Below are positions 12,733 through 24,630 of a stretch of 64,000 bases of DNA, one piece after another (within the stretch, counting starts at the first letter, position 1; each line of letters begins with the position of its first letter). This DNA is from Mortierella sp. BCC40632 (taxonomy: Eukaryota; Mortierellomycota; Mortierellomycetes; Mortierellales; Mortierellaceae), in the NCBI GenBank assembly GCA_011634665.1, contig WAEK01000009.1, positions 1,541,501 through 1,605,500 of the forward strand. The letters are read 5' to 3'. A program made the position numbers and the translations under genes. The notes under the pieces are model-generated. The model was not told the origin of the DNA. It saw only the letters and a list, made by a program, of their open reading frames with translations, and made no database searches.

Positions 12733-13927
12733 ATTATTTTTTTCTTTTCTTTTCTTTTCTTTTCTTTTCCTTTCTTCTGTTTCTTTCTTCCCTTCTTCCT
12801 TTTTCTTTTGTTTGTACTAGTATAGCTCTTTTCTTCTTTTTTTTCATTGTAGCATTGCGTACTTTAATAGAAATCTTCTTTTACAGACTTGATAAGAATG
12901 AAAGAATGAAGAAGTACTTGAGCTTTTTCTGCCTCATCATTTCCTCCGCCGAAGATCTTTAGGCTCCACACATACACAGAGGAGAGAACGAGAAAGAGAG
13001 AGAGTGAGGATCAGTTTTTTTTTTTTTTTTCTCTCTCTCTCTCTTTCTCCAGTTCTCCTCAAATCTATCAAGGTTGCCTTTGCTGCTGAATAAGTCATTT
13101 GTCTTGAGTGATAAACAAACCTGTGATGAATATACCTAATGAAATCCTAATCCTCTATCCAAAAAAAGAGCACACTACTGTGAATCTCAAGTGGGACCAA
13201 AAGACACAAGTCATCAATGCCCAAAGCTGTTCGTGGTTTTGGGAACTGTTGAGGACTTTAACCAAGTGGGTGGTGCAGCTCACTGCTCGGGTGAGTGGGA
13301 CTTTTACACTTTGTGGGAATAAAAGTATCAAAGGATTTGTACGGCCATGCATGTCTCTTCAGCTCACGAACCATTTTGATAACGAATGTTTTACTGGAGA
13401 AGGACATGACCTGAACCTGTGATAAACGCCGAGTTTGAACATTAGTGCTGGTCTATCAATTCCACGCAGCCGTCGGATCTGGGAGCCTCTCTTTACATAA
13501 CTGCGATACGACTCTTTTGGGAAATTTGGAGAAGGGAGTTATCCCCCCCCCCCTTCGCTGCCATTTTTTCTTTAAGCCGACTCATTACTGTCAAGCCATG
13601 GAATTTCTTTTGTCGTAGAGTAGTGCTTCGCCCAACTTCTACTGCTCACAAAGGGCTTAGAACCCTGCGACTTGCGAAATGTAGGAAAGAGGAGGGGGGT
13701 GAAATGTCAGGGTTTGGTGAGAAGAGAATTATCCTTTTTTTTTTTTTTTTTTTTTTTTTGCTACTTAACCATTTTCTGCCGCGATTCCCACGAAAGTCTC
13801 TTCAAGATCTGGTCAAACTGAATCCCTTTGGGAGAAGGAGACTAGCTGCAGTAGTATCTCTTCCGCAAAAGAGCCATCCTCTAATTTTTTTTTGTTCTAG
13901 CACAAACTACAAGTAATGGATCTTTAT
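12733..13927. other. Intergenic region between convergent genes
   Basis: Holds the 3' ends of the histidine kinase gene (+) and the CWC24 gene (-). It contains a TTTTC repeat right after the kinase stop (about 12740-12770), a T run followed by CT repeats (13016-13048), a C run (13541-13551) and a T run (about 13735-13759). No credible gene was found; short open frames here lack family features and are AT- or T-run driven. Confidence 0.6.
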
Positions 13928-15407
13928 TCAAGCTCTGTCGTCGTCGTCGTCTTCATCATCATCTTCATCATCACTACCGCTGTCGTTAGCTCGCCTCTGC
14001 AAGTTGGGAGCGCCTCCCATTCCGACGACGCTAAGATCCTCCACCATCCCCGTATCCTCTGTATCTTCGTTATTATGGGCAGCACCATCAGCGTTTGCAG
14101 AAGCAGTAGCAGCCGCAGCATCATCTGCCTCCCTTCTCCTGTTGGATTCCTCAATCTTGGCTTTTCGTTCCTCCACTTTTTTCAAAAAATCCTTGGGAGC
14201 TGCGTTAAAGATCCCTGCAGTCTGAGTTTGACAGGCGGCACACTTGGGGGACTTTGCATATCGTTTGAGAGCACATTTTTCACAGAAGTAATGGCCACAT
14301 CTAGAGGTGATCAAGAAAAGAAAATAAAAAAAAAAAAATCCGTCAAAAGATGACAGTAATAAGTACAACTGGCTCTCTTCCTTTTAGGGAAAAAGGACAA
14401 GCCTTGACCACTTACTTTGTCACCACTGGATGCTTGAACTCTTCACGGCAAATGATACATGCAAATGGGACATCGTCCTCATCACTTGAACTCTCCTCTT
14501 CTTCATCTACTCCTGCGATTAGAGCCAATCGTTTTTTCCGTTGTTCTTCTTCCCATTCTTGATCCAACTGCCATCCTGCTTTGTAATCACCACGATCGTG
14601 CATATAGATACAAGAGTCACCATAACCACAGAATCCAGTTTCTTTGTAATCCTTGCAGATATCGGGTTGGTAGTCAAAACGATTTGTTACTCGAATATTT
14701 GCTGATGCACGCATAGGACCCACCCTATCATCAGATTTTAGATTTCCCGAGCGCAAAAGAAGAAGAAGCAAACAAACAAACAAACAAACAAAAAAGGAGT
14801 GAATGATTAGCGACAGTCCTATTGGAAATCGTGGCAAAAGAAACCAACTTGTAAGAGTGGAATAATAATAATAATAATAAAAAGAGTACCTTATCTTGGA
14901 GTTGGTAGTTTCCGATTTTTGGATAAAGGATTTGTATCCAGCCATACCCTTATACGTCCCATCGTCCTCGACTCCGTTCTCAACGGCTCGCATGTGTCGG
15001 TCAATGATCGCCTGTGCATCTCGATCATGAGCTGTATCGATCTCCTGTGTCCGTGTAGCATCATCTATCCGGATATTACCTTCCAGAGTCGCCTTGTATG
15101 CTACACCCACCGACTTTTCATCGTCTTGATCCTTTGAGACCAGTCTGTTGGCTTCATTGTTAGAGGAGGAAGAGAGTAGATCTGAATGTGAGGTCTGGGG
15201 CGCTCGCTTCGCACTCCGTTTCTTGGAGACAGAAGAGAGTGTAGAATGACCCAAGCCCGTGCTAGACTCGGTTGTGTCGTTATTGTTGCTGTTGTCCTCG
15301 TCCTCGTCTGAGAGGTTTCGTTTACGAACGTTCCTGCTTTGGTTCCGTTTCTTGAAGAAGGGAACGTTGGGCTTGTCTTCTGGGACTGATCCTGCTTCAG
15401 TGGACAT
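13928..15407 (-). CDS. CWC24: CWC24/RNF113-type pre-mRNA splicing factor (CCCH + RING)
   Basis: Exons on the minus strand: 15407-14890, 14724-14416, 14300-13928 (1200 nt, 399 aa). CWC24 (yeast) and RNF113A (human) join the spliceosome at the Bact stage and touch the 5' splice site; the human protein is also a RING E3 ligase. Seen here: a charged disordered N-terminus; a CCCH zinc finger C-x8-C-x5-C-x3-H at C196, C205, C211, H215, followed by the family-typical DYKAGWQLDQEW; a C3HC4 RING from C262 (CIIC) through CGHYFC (277-282) to CAAC. The second intron falls inside the RING, between VVTK and CGHYFC, and splicing rebuilds it exactly. An acidic Asp/Glu tail ends the protein. The length exceeds the yeast protein because of N- and C-terminal low complexity. 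The gene starts 330 bp downstream of the stop of the RRM gene, on the same strand. The ATG is the first in a long open frame. Confidence 0.93.
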
Positions 15408-15737
15408 GGTGGAGCAGATTCCTGTGATCGGATGTGTAGACTAGGGGGAAATAAATAAATGAAAGAGCTTCTTTTCACTCCAGAGTTGAATGATGAGCTG
15501 TCCTTTGTGTTGAATCTAGTCCTGATCTTTTGTTAAAGCACTTGAGAAGGATGGAAGGAATTGATTTCCCATCCTCCACAAGCTCGGCTACTTAAATAGC
15601 CGTCACAAAGGGACTTGACAGGTGCCATTTGCTGACTAACTCTCAAGATATGGCATTGGATCAGTTCAAACGCAAAGCATTTATTGACTTTTCTTTTCTT
15701 TTTTTTTCTCTCTTTTTCTTTTTTTTTCTTTTCTTCC

Positions 15738-18700
15738 TTAGTACGATCCACCGCCTCGGCCTCGAGAGCCATGCCAAGTACCTCGACCTCGACCATTTCC
15801 TCCCCCTCGTGATCCTCGGAAACCTCCACGGGTCGAGTCATATCCTCCTCCTCTTCCATGGCCTTGATTCGAGTCTTGATCTTGGTCATATCCAGGTCGA
15901 TTGCCTCGTCCATATCCATAGCCATTGCCATCGCTATGCTTAAATCCATGTCCTCGACCTCGGCCTCGACCTTGGACTCCTCTTCGTCTTTCAGATGAAT
16001 CTCCTCTATCGCTAAAGTTGAACTCGGAGCTTTGCTCATAGTCACCACCACCTTCACTCGACGCACGACTGTTCCTTCGAGAAAAATATGTGCTCTGTTG
16101 ATCTCGACTATCCCGACGCACATATTTCCTTTGTCCAGATTCATGATGTGACCTTGAAGACCAATCGTTGAATTCACCCCCTCTATTGAAGCGATCACTG
16201 GACTCAGCGTACTTGGGAATAGCCTCTCGACTACTACCCTCATCATTGTCATCATATCTTCTTCGTGTTGTCTCCTCCCAATTGTGTTTTCTCTCGGCTC
16301 GATCGTTACCATTGCTATAGCTATCATGTCTCTTGTGTCCACGATGGCCCCTGTAGTCACTGTTCTCCGAACGGGCTGAGTTTTCATACGAGCCATTTTG
16401 CTGGCTTCTGCTAGAACTAATTGAATTATCTTCTCTTCCTGACTCCTTCGTGTTGTTTTCCTTAACATGAAAAGTTGAGCGGTCATTTACTGACCAAAGT
16501 TGTCCAGAATATGATCCTGGAAGTATTTGAGATGGTGTTTCACCTCCAAGTTTGAGACTCGCTTCGGGCTCCAGAACAGCTTCAGTCCTGGCTACAGGGT
16601 TGCTCTTTGCCAACATAGTTGGCAAAAGGTTGGTCGATAACAAAGGTGAAGGAGTGAATGCCTGGGGTACTTGGGCTATAAGTGATGGAGCCCCAATCTG
16701 TACGCTGCCTGAGTGTGCAGTTGGCTGCTCCATGGCTAATGATGTCATTCCCAGTGTACCATGTACAGCCTGAGAGAGTCGATTCAACTGAGGCAATACC
16801 GACATCACTCCTGTTGTCGGTGCTTGAGTTGTATTTATACCTATTGCGTCAGCATAATGCTGAACTTGTGCCTGCGACAAAAAGTAGTTTAGACAAAATT
16901 GATCGTTGAAAGTCGGTTCGCTCGTCTTGAAATAGTAGCCAATACGACTCTCAAAAGGTTGCTTACCAAGAGAAGAAGCAGTTGACGAACTTGTTGCTCC
17001 ATATGCCTTTCCGGGACAATATTAGCTAATTCAGCCTGAATAGCAGCTGCCATAGTCGGAGTAGGCGCAAGCATCTGATGGGTAGCAGGAGGGGCTACAG
17101 GTTGAGCTACTGCCACTCCAGGGAAGGATGGAGTGGCGGAAGAAAATGAGGGTGGAACTTGCTGCTGCACAATTGCAGTTGGCAAGGTGCTGTTATCAGG
17201 AGCAGCCACTCTCACCTCGCCTCCAGACTGAATAGTCTTTAGAATTGATTGAGCATCGATCTGAGGGGGCAGTGATGTTGATGGAGGTCCTCTTCCAATT
17301 GTCTGAAATACGTTATTCATTATCTAGTACCAGAGAAGGGTCAGTTGGTGCACACTTGATTTTAGGCTCAAGTCATTTTCTCGAACAGCTAGGATTGGTT
17401 AAACCGAAAACAATATACCTGTTGGGCTTTCTGAGCATGCTCAAACCTCTCTTGCACAGTTGAATTTGCACCAAGCTGTGCAGCTACAGGCTGAGAAGGC
17501 ACGGGATACGACTGGACTGGTGGAACAACAGGTTGCCCCTGTGAATGCAACAACAACTTTGGAGGAATAGGTGGAAGTGGTGGTGGTGGCGGTGGTGGAG
17601 GAGGAGGTGGCGGTGGTGGTGGAGGTGCCAGTAATGATAGTTGCGGTAGGGAAGGAGGCGGAAATGCAACAGTTGGCGATGGAGGCATAGTAGAAGGTGG
17701 AGATGCGACAAGGGGGATCGTCAACATCTCCTGCGGGCGACTGTCAATTGATCTTCGGATCCGGCGACTATCAAATTCTCTCGACTCGCTCCTCTCTCGT
17801 TTACGACTTGTACCAAGGGAATCTCTCCGGTCAAATTTGTCTCCAGATTTATCAGTGCTGAATCGACGATGCTCTGAGTCATGACGAGACTTATTTTTGT
17901 AATCACTGGCACTGGAACGTCGAGGAGACTGTGCATCGCGCCAGTTGCTAGGAGATGGAGTTCTCTTCTGAGGGAAACTATCCTGTCGACCACTGATTTT
18001 GCGATCCCATTGCAAGTGTGCAGACACTCTGTAAAAAGAAAAAAAAATGTATTAGGTGAATGTACTTTGGTCAATGATAGACTATCTTCAGTCACACAAC
18101 TTACAGAGTTCCCTGGTCCCATGCAAATCCACACTCGACGGTCGCGCGACTATAGCGCTGGTTATTGGCCATTTCGAAGGCGCGGGCACAATCGCGACTG
18201 TCGTAAAATTCGACAAAGCATTGGCTATTTTTTTATATTGATATTGTTCCAGAAGACCGAAAGGGTCAGTCCAGTCATGATTGCGGCCATACGTCCATCC
18301 AAATAGAATAAATACACTTACTGTCCTGTCCCTTTGTGGCGCCGAACTGCTTTCACATCACCCCATTTTGAGAAAAAAGCCTTCATAACAGCGCAGTCAA
18401 TTGTCATTTCCCCTGCCCCTCTCAGATGTATAAATAGGGTACCCTAGTTGACATAAGCCCGAAATGAAATCAGAAAGCGAAGCGATGCCAATTGTGGGAT
18501 CTGAAGCATTGTCATCTCCAAGAAAAAAAATGGCCTAATTACATTGTTGTTTGCTCGTGTGCATCCTCCTTCCATGTCATCCTTTTTGGGCAGAGAGTAG
18601 TGGATATCAAGCTAATCAAAAGGAAGGTAAAGAGTTAATCAGAAAAATATGAAATAGAAGTCAGGTTGTCTGGGCTTTTAGGAAATTGACATCATACCTT

Positions 18701-20351
18701 ACGGCCCTGAACAAATGTTCCTTCCAGTGATAGCTTGGCTTGCTCTGCATCTCGGATATCATACTAGTGAATGATAGAAGAACTATAGTTACAGCCTCTT
18801 GCAGTTAAGAGAGGACTAATATTAACCAAAAAAAAATACCTCCCCGAACTCTCCTCCTTGGATCTTACATAGGAGATAAACACAAGTCCACGTTTCTTAA
18901 TGAGGTCATGAATGCCTAGAATATCTCCAAAAGGCTCGAAATACGATCGAATTTCTGACAATTCGGCATTGAACTAATAGAAGGAATGCAAGAGGGCTTA
19001 GCAAAAACACATCTATGCAATCACTTTGGTGTCAAAAACTAATTGACACTTACAGGCACGCTCCGAATAAACAAGGTACGATTGGGCCTCTCTGCACTCA
19101 GACGATCTTCAATGAGCTGTTGTTTAGACTTTTCTGCTTTCCATTTATCCTTATCTTTCCATTCGTCTAGAGAAAGAAAAGTGACAAATGTTAGTTCAGC
19201 AATAGCGAGGATACATATTCCAAGAATTAAACGAAAAAAAAAAAAAAAGATTGGCTAGCCAGCACATGAAAGCGTCGATTTGCTATACCTGAATCATCCA
19301 CTGAGTCTTGCCTGTGGCGATTATTGTAATCATCCTGCCGATCCATATTTCTTCCCCGTTCGGATCTTCCCCGTTCATCTCCTGAACGTATTGACCATCG
19401 GGCAGATTTGAAGCCATATTCCTCCCTTTCATCCTTACGCTGATCAGACTTTTCTGTTCCAGAACCTTTTTTAAATCGTTCCGACTCCCTATCCTGGTGC
19501 CAATCACTAGACGACCTTCTCCTACGATATCCATACTCATCCTCAGGATCACATCGTGAGTTATACCGTTGCTTAACATCGTGGCGCTTGTAGCCTTTCT
19601 GATAGCCACTCTTACCACCACCAATACCACTGAGTTTTTCGTAGTCCCTGCCATTCTCTTCTTCCAATTTGTTGTCGGTGCTGTATGACATTCTCTGATT
19701 CTTGAAAGAGACTCTATTGGCTCTATCATCTCCATCTTTATCGTCTTGAGGAGTCATCCTGTTGTTTTCAGGCCCATTTCCAGACCCATTGATAGGCAAA
19801 ATAGACGCAAGGAATGAGGAAGCGACGTCAGGTTCCCGTTGCTCTTCCTGTTGTCCTTCCTGTTGTCCGAAAGGTGGATACCAAGATGGCTGTGCTGGTT
19901 GATACCCCTGTGATTCATCCAGATCCTGAGCGTTGACAGAGGGACCATATCCTGCCATCATTAGTGTCGTTCTTGATCGATACTCAGTAAAGCCTTGGGA
20001 TCCAGCTGGAGGAGAACATGAAGACGACGAAGAAGGATCAGCGGGAAGAATCGATGCATGAGATACACTAGTAGGGGTAACGGCAGGGCTCATTGCAACG
20101 GGGGTAGCGGATGCGGAAGACACTTTTGGCAATAGAGATACTACAATCTCAGAGTGCAACTCTCCTGTAGCCCGATTTTGCAAGGGTCCCTCGCCAGCAT
20201 GATAGTGCCTGCTGAAGCCCCAGCCGTTGCTATCGTTCGCTGGGTTTTCATTGACCTGGTCGGGCCGTAGCCCTTCCTGAGCTAAAAGCGCTGGTGTTCG
20301 GGGACCAGCCGAAACCTCAAGATGGAATGCGCTGTCACTGTGGGTGTTCAT
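15738..20351 (-). CDS. Mei2-like RNA-binding protein: two RRMs, SR-like, polyPro and RGG regions
   Basis: Ten exons on the minus strand: 20351-19289, 19166-19054, 18973-18869, 18763-18698, 18611-18543, 18443-18322, 18224-18105, 18028-17419, 17323-16967, 16871-15738 (3759 nt, 1252 aa). RRM1 (about 384-457) has RNP2 TLFIRSVP and RNP1-like GLVFISYYDIRDAEQA, then KLDIHYSLPKKDD. RRM2 (about 473-552) has GTLFIHL and CFVEFYDSRDCARAF. This layout and spacing resemble the N-terminal RRM pair of Mei2-like proteins, which bind RNA in meiotic and developmental control. After RRM2 come an Arg/Ser-rich stretch with SP/RS pairs, a run of about 16 prolines, Pro/Gln/Ala-rich sequence and a C-terminal RGG/GRG tail. 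The third, C-terminal Mei2 RRM is not seen. Exons 3-7 are very short (66-122 nt) and carry both RRMs. The start is the first ATG of the open exon; a GTG further upstream is ignored. The exact subfamily is an inference. Confidence 0.87.
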
Positions 20352-22728
20352 GGATATACTCTCGAAATGCTTTTCAGAACCTCTTTCCACCCAGCAAAAA
20401 AGGAGTCCTGCCTTTGTTCTTTTCTTTTGATTTTTCTCTCTCTCTCTCTCTCTCTCTCTTTGACCTCCTGCGCCGCCTATCTTGCGAGGCGCATAGACAA
20501 TCGTCGAATATTTAGAATGGGGTTCAATCCGGATAACTCGCTTGAAAAGTGAGCAGTGTGTAGCTTCAGTCTCGTTCTCGTCCCCCCTCCTACTCGGACT
20601 GGAATGCTGTGAGAACTATCGTGGTTGTGCGTGTATGTGCGTCCTCTTCTTTTATCCTTCTTCGATTTTCCTTCAAGAATCAACAGGTGACTTGATGGAT
20701 GTCCAATTTCGAATAGATCTCCTTCTTCTCTCTCATCAACTGGTGCTCGAATTGTCTACAGCTAGCTGGAAGGAACGATGAGAGATGAGCTAAGATTAAG
20801 ACGACCAGTGGGAAACACCCGAGTGCATGTGGCTTGTTTTTTTTTTTTTTTTTTTTGGCTGAATTCCCCCCCATCAAATTGTACTCCTTTTTTTTTAGGA
20901 GGACTATGACCTACGTTCGTCCTTTTGTGTATACCAGCAGACCAGAAATGGGTTGACTGGGAAAAGTCTGACTCAGTTATGCACGACCAACGAAGATATG
21001 CCGGCAGAGGAGCCCAAGAACGTGTTTTGCATCTTGAGTGATGAAATAATTTTCAGGGGGTCATTTTTTTTTTTCAGTCGGGAAAGTGAGGAACGCCTGC
21101 TAGCTTATCAAAAATTAGTGTGTCCAACAGTAATGGACCAGGACACAGGCCGCAACTAGGAGAGGGAGCACGCCAATCAAATCACTCGTTGCTGTCTTCT
21201 GAGAGGTCCCCATTTTTCTCATTCCTTTCTTCGAGCACACCAATACAAGCGGTGGCAGGGCCAGTAATCCTACCGCCCCTATCTCCATCATCACGGCCTT
21301 CAAAGACATTTCCAAGTTGGTTGTGGTCAACCTGTATCAGAAGCGATGGCCATAACAATCCAACAACAAGCTGACTGCTGAACATTGAACAGTTTGTACA
21401 AAGCCTAGAATTCGTTCTAGATGAGCGTTTTCAAAAGGCTGTCAAGTGTCTGCCCTTTTAGAGTGTGCTCCGCATCTTCGTGATCGAGGATGTAGACATG
21501 ATGAAGGAAGCCGTTCGACAACCCAATAGACCAGGAGTGCTCAAATTCCTGGCACTATTCGTTGCATGACTTCTTAGAATACCATGTCCATTCTACCCGG
21601 CCACCCTTCAATAGATACTGAGTAATCAAATAGAAAAATTACTCCCTCTTCTGTCCTCCATCTTTCAGAAGCTCGATAGAGCTTAGTGCTACCATCCGCC
21701 CGTTCATGCAACTGTAGGACTCCTAGCGAACCGTCGGTAGTATGGCTCTTAGTGTAATATACCTCCTCCTCATTTTTTCCCTCCCCGAGCAATCCCGCCT
21801 TTGGCCTCACAACCAGCTGATTAGTCCATTGACCTCCTCTCCTTTAGATATCTCTAAGCAGCATCATGCGTGAGTCACTAAACGATGTTGTCATGCTTCT
21901 AGAGACCCTGGGAAATTCCTCGAGACCCACAGATGACAGAGTGTGCGCTACACTCTCCAAGAAAACCTGCCAAGAGAGTTTGAGCTGGTAGTTCACAACT
22001 TTATCAGTCTAGTGCTCCTTAGACAGCAACAAAACCACCTTACCATCCCGATGCACCCCTCGGAAACATGACTCAACACCCAGCTGTCGGCCTTCTCACT
22101 TCACATATGAAGTTTCACCTAGGCCTTACAATCAACATATGGAGACCAACCAACAGTTCACCGGTCACAAAGTGAACAGTATGGTTGGACTATCGGCTCA
22201 AGTCTGTGAGATTTGTGATTTGGAGACCGCCATGAAGGGTGGAGGAGAAAACACCGCGAAGTTTCTAAATGAGGCCAGAAAGCTATGTAATTTCAAAGAT
22301 GACGCTTGAATGCGATCCGTAGAAAACTGAAGCAGGACACTCTAGAAATGGCTCGTCACCTTTGGTCTACGCATACCAAGACCGACGGCGATGCTCTCCA
22401 CGCCACTTCAGTAGCCTGGTCCGACTTACACGATGATTTGGATAAACATACCATCGTTGCCATCATTATTTAGATCCTTCGACCGGAAGGCCATTCTGAT
22501 CATAACAGCATGCGCCAAAGACTTGGGGAATGTAACATCAAAGGACAATCCATCCAGGTAATTTTTATTCAAGTATGCCTACGCTAGCAATGATCCAGGA
22601 CTACCATCGGTTAGATCATTGGAGAGCGCTTCGAAGTCAGAATCCAAACTAGATGGCGACGCTTCCGATAACTCGTTGAGTAAGAATACAGGAGAGGTTT
22701 TACAGAGCGGAAATACGCTGTGAAGTTC

Positions 22729-22765
<37 letters not shown>

Positions 22766-23402
22766 CTGGTGTTAACCCCGAGCTAACAACCTTATCCTTA
22801 CAGAAACATCACAGAATAAGCGGGGATAACTGTGCGATTTCGAAAGTATCAGTCGAAAAAAGAAAGCACATTACTCTCCATTCAAATTACGTCCTTCCTG
22901 TCAGTCGTGATTGCTGCTTTAACCCCACAACGGTGGAGCGAAAGGGCAAGCAGGATCATGCCAGATTGTACAGCCGGCGAAAGCATGGATTTGCGTTCTG
23001 TAGTCATTCTTGATCCGCGAAAAGACGAATTCAGATACTGCAGCCCTAAATCCTAGCCACTGTTGCGTTCCGATTGCCGTTGCAACAACAAATGTCAGAG
23101 GAGCAGAGTGGGCAGGTAACATGGGGCAGAAAAAACGAGTTTCCAACACATTCACCTTCGTGTCCGTGCCAGTTATGCGCAGTAATATTACAGATGAACA
23201 GGACACATGGTATCGAGTGTATCAAGAGAGTGAGAGAGTGAGAGAGTGAGAGAGTGAGAGTGAGAGTGAGAATGAGAGAGAAAGAGGTTTTTTTTCCAGA
23301 ATGTGCTGTTAAAATTGAGCTTAAACCAGCTAACAACAGCCACATACCTCATCTAGATCAATATTTTAGGTCATGTCAAAAGGCTCATCTTTGCCACCCT
23401 TT
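20352..23402. other. Gene-poor region upstream of the Mei2-like gene
   Basis: Contains a CT tract (about 20434-20460), T runs (20838-20857, 21064-21075), a 33-base A run (22731-22763) and a GAGAGT-type repeat (about 23225-23282). The first few hundred bases are probably the promoter and leader of the Mei2-like gene. A minus-strand open frame at 21574-21810 (about 78 codons) is mildly protein-like but matches no family I know and has no clear exon partners. The possible gag-like remnant inside this region is listed separately. Confidence 0.5.
21865..22600 (+). pseudogene. Possible decayed retroelement gag-like coding sequence
   Basis: Reading the plus strand from ATG 21865 gives short protein-like pieces broken by stops and frame changes. 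One frame runs to about 21975 and stops. A second begins near 22181 (SMVGLSAQVCEIC...) and stops at 22307. A third starts by a one-base shift at 22310 (NAIRRKLKQDTLEMARHLWS) and runs to a TAG at about 22471. Composition and length of the joined pieces resemble a gag-type region of an LTR element, but no CCHC knuckle, protease or reverse transcriptase motif is seen, and no LTR was found. It could be a decayed host gene instead. The call rests on the pattern of interrupted frames only. Confidence 0.25.
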
Positions 23403-23903
23403 CTATACGCTGTTTATTGGCCTATTAACCGTGTTGGGGGAACACTCCCCAAAGCTATTGCCAAAAGCAATACTGCGGAATGAACTATCACTTAGTCTGA
23501 TCTTGCGTGATGAAAGGACTCGCCCAGCTTTGCTGAACAATCTCTCGGGTTTGAAGGACATCGCCTGGATAGAGAGGCCCCGGACGATTCGCCAATAGTC
23601 CTGAGGGACATCGAAAGACCTCTCCTCCTTGCGATGCCTCGTTACGCATTCATAGTAAGTCACGGACATCTGCGCGTTCATAACCATCACTATCTGATGC
23701 TCGATGATATTGTCCCGTCTCCCGAATGCCAAATCTTGCAGCAGGCTTTGCAGTCGCTCTGGTTCCCAGCCCTTTGTATGACGTTTTTGATCTTCCTTGT
23801 GTGGTTTAGAAAGCTCCTGTACCAAGAGTGTTCTTGCTTTATCTTTCATTGCAATATCCTTTTTATCATCGGACCAAAGAACTATGTCAAGAAAGCCAAG
23901 CAC
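23403..23903 (-). pseudogene. hAT-superfamily transposase C-terminal fragment
   Basis: A 166-codon open frame with no ATG at its 5' end. Near its C-terminus it carries PERLFSKAGRVLSSRKIRLS, the hallmark of the hAT dimerisation region (S/PERxFSxAGxxxxxxRxxLS), preceded by DYWRI at roughly the place of the usual WW(K/R) motif. The catalytic DDE part, the BED finger and the terminal inverted repeats are not recognisable on either side; the upstream 200 bases show only short broken frames. This is therefore a dead fragment, not a working element. The family assignment comes from the dimerisation motif alone. Confidence 0.7.
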
Positions 23904-24630
23904 TACACATGCTGGACCGATAAAAGGATGTCAAGAAGTGGCTGGGTCACCTTGATTCTGGTGCCAATACCCTTATGCAATTCGCAAGCTCCTGTAGGAT
24001 CCGTAAGTATTGTACTGATGCAGCTCATAAATTGTGCAGTTCACTCGAGAAAACAAGAAGGACGCTCTATGGTATGGAGCCGCCACAGAGGTTGATTTAC
24101 CGCACAATCATGGGGTCAGAGCGAGTTTGGGTTCCGTCATCTAGGGCCTTGTGAGATTATGGTGGTCTTTTTTTTCTGACTGTGATTGGATGAGGAATGG
24201 AGAAATCCAAAGACTTCAAAATCGCTTTTTTTTTTTTGTTCATGTCACTATTCCCGACCTGGGCCACATGGTCGGTCGACTTGGATCAATAGTTCACGCT
24301 TCTTTCTCAACATCTCATATCAGTCATCCCAAAAACCATAAACATTTTTGCATAGTCTTTCCCTCAATAAATGCACCAGCTATCTTTGTAAACAATGTGG
24401 TGCGTAAGTTGCATCAAACTACTAATGTCCACACCTCTCCTTATCTATTGTTCTTTGCCAACAAAGTAGAGGGCAATGTCTATTCATCGAGGGTATTATC
24501 GTGAAGTATCGTGATATGTACTACGAGGAGAGATCGGTGAATAGAGAAAAACACTTGATATATACCGTGGAGCCTTCGCCGATCCACCAGCACCCCTCTG
24601 TTAGAGGTGTTGGGAGAGGGAAAGAGGCTC
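23904..24630. other. Intergenic region upstream of hAT fragment and downstream of RNase gene
   Basis: No intact gene. Minus-strand frames between 23904 and 24110 may be further pieces of the hAT transposase (for example ELHKGIGTRIKVTQPLLDIL near 23930-24000), but are broken by stops. T runs occur at 24167-24176 and 24226-24238. The right end holds the 3' flank of the RNase T2 gene. Confidence 0.4.

Noticed and set aside
13941..14353. Plus-strand open frames opposite the CWC24 last exon
   Set aside because: Antisense shadows of an Asp/Glu-rich tail and Ala-rich coding sequence.
15533..16486. Long alternative minus-strand frame (317 codons) overlapping the Mei2-like last exon
   Set aside because: Shadow frame of the RGG exon; Met/Glu-rich composition comes from reading Arg/Ser codons out of frame, and it does not join the upstream exons.
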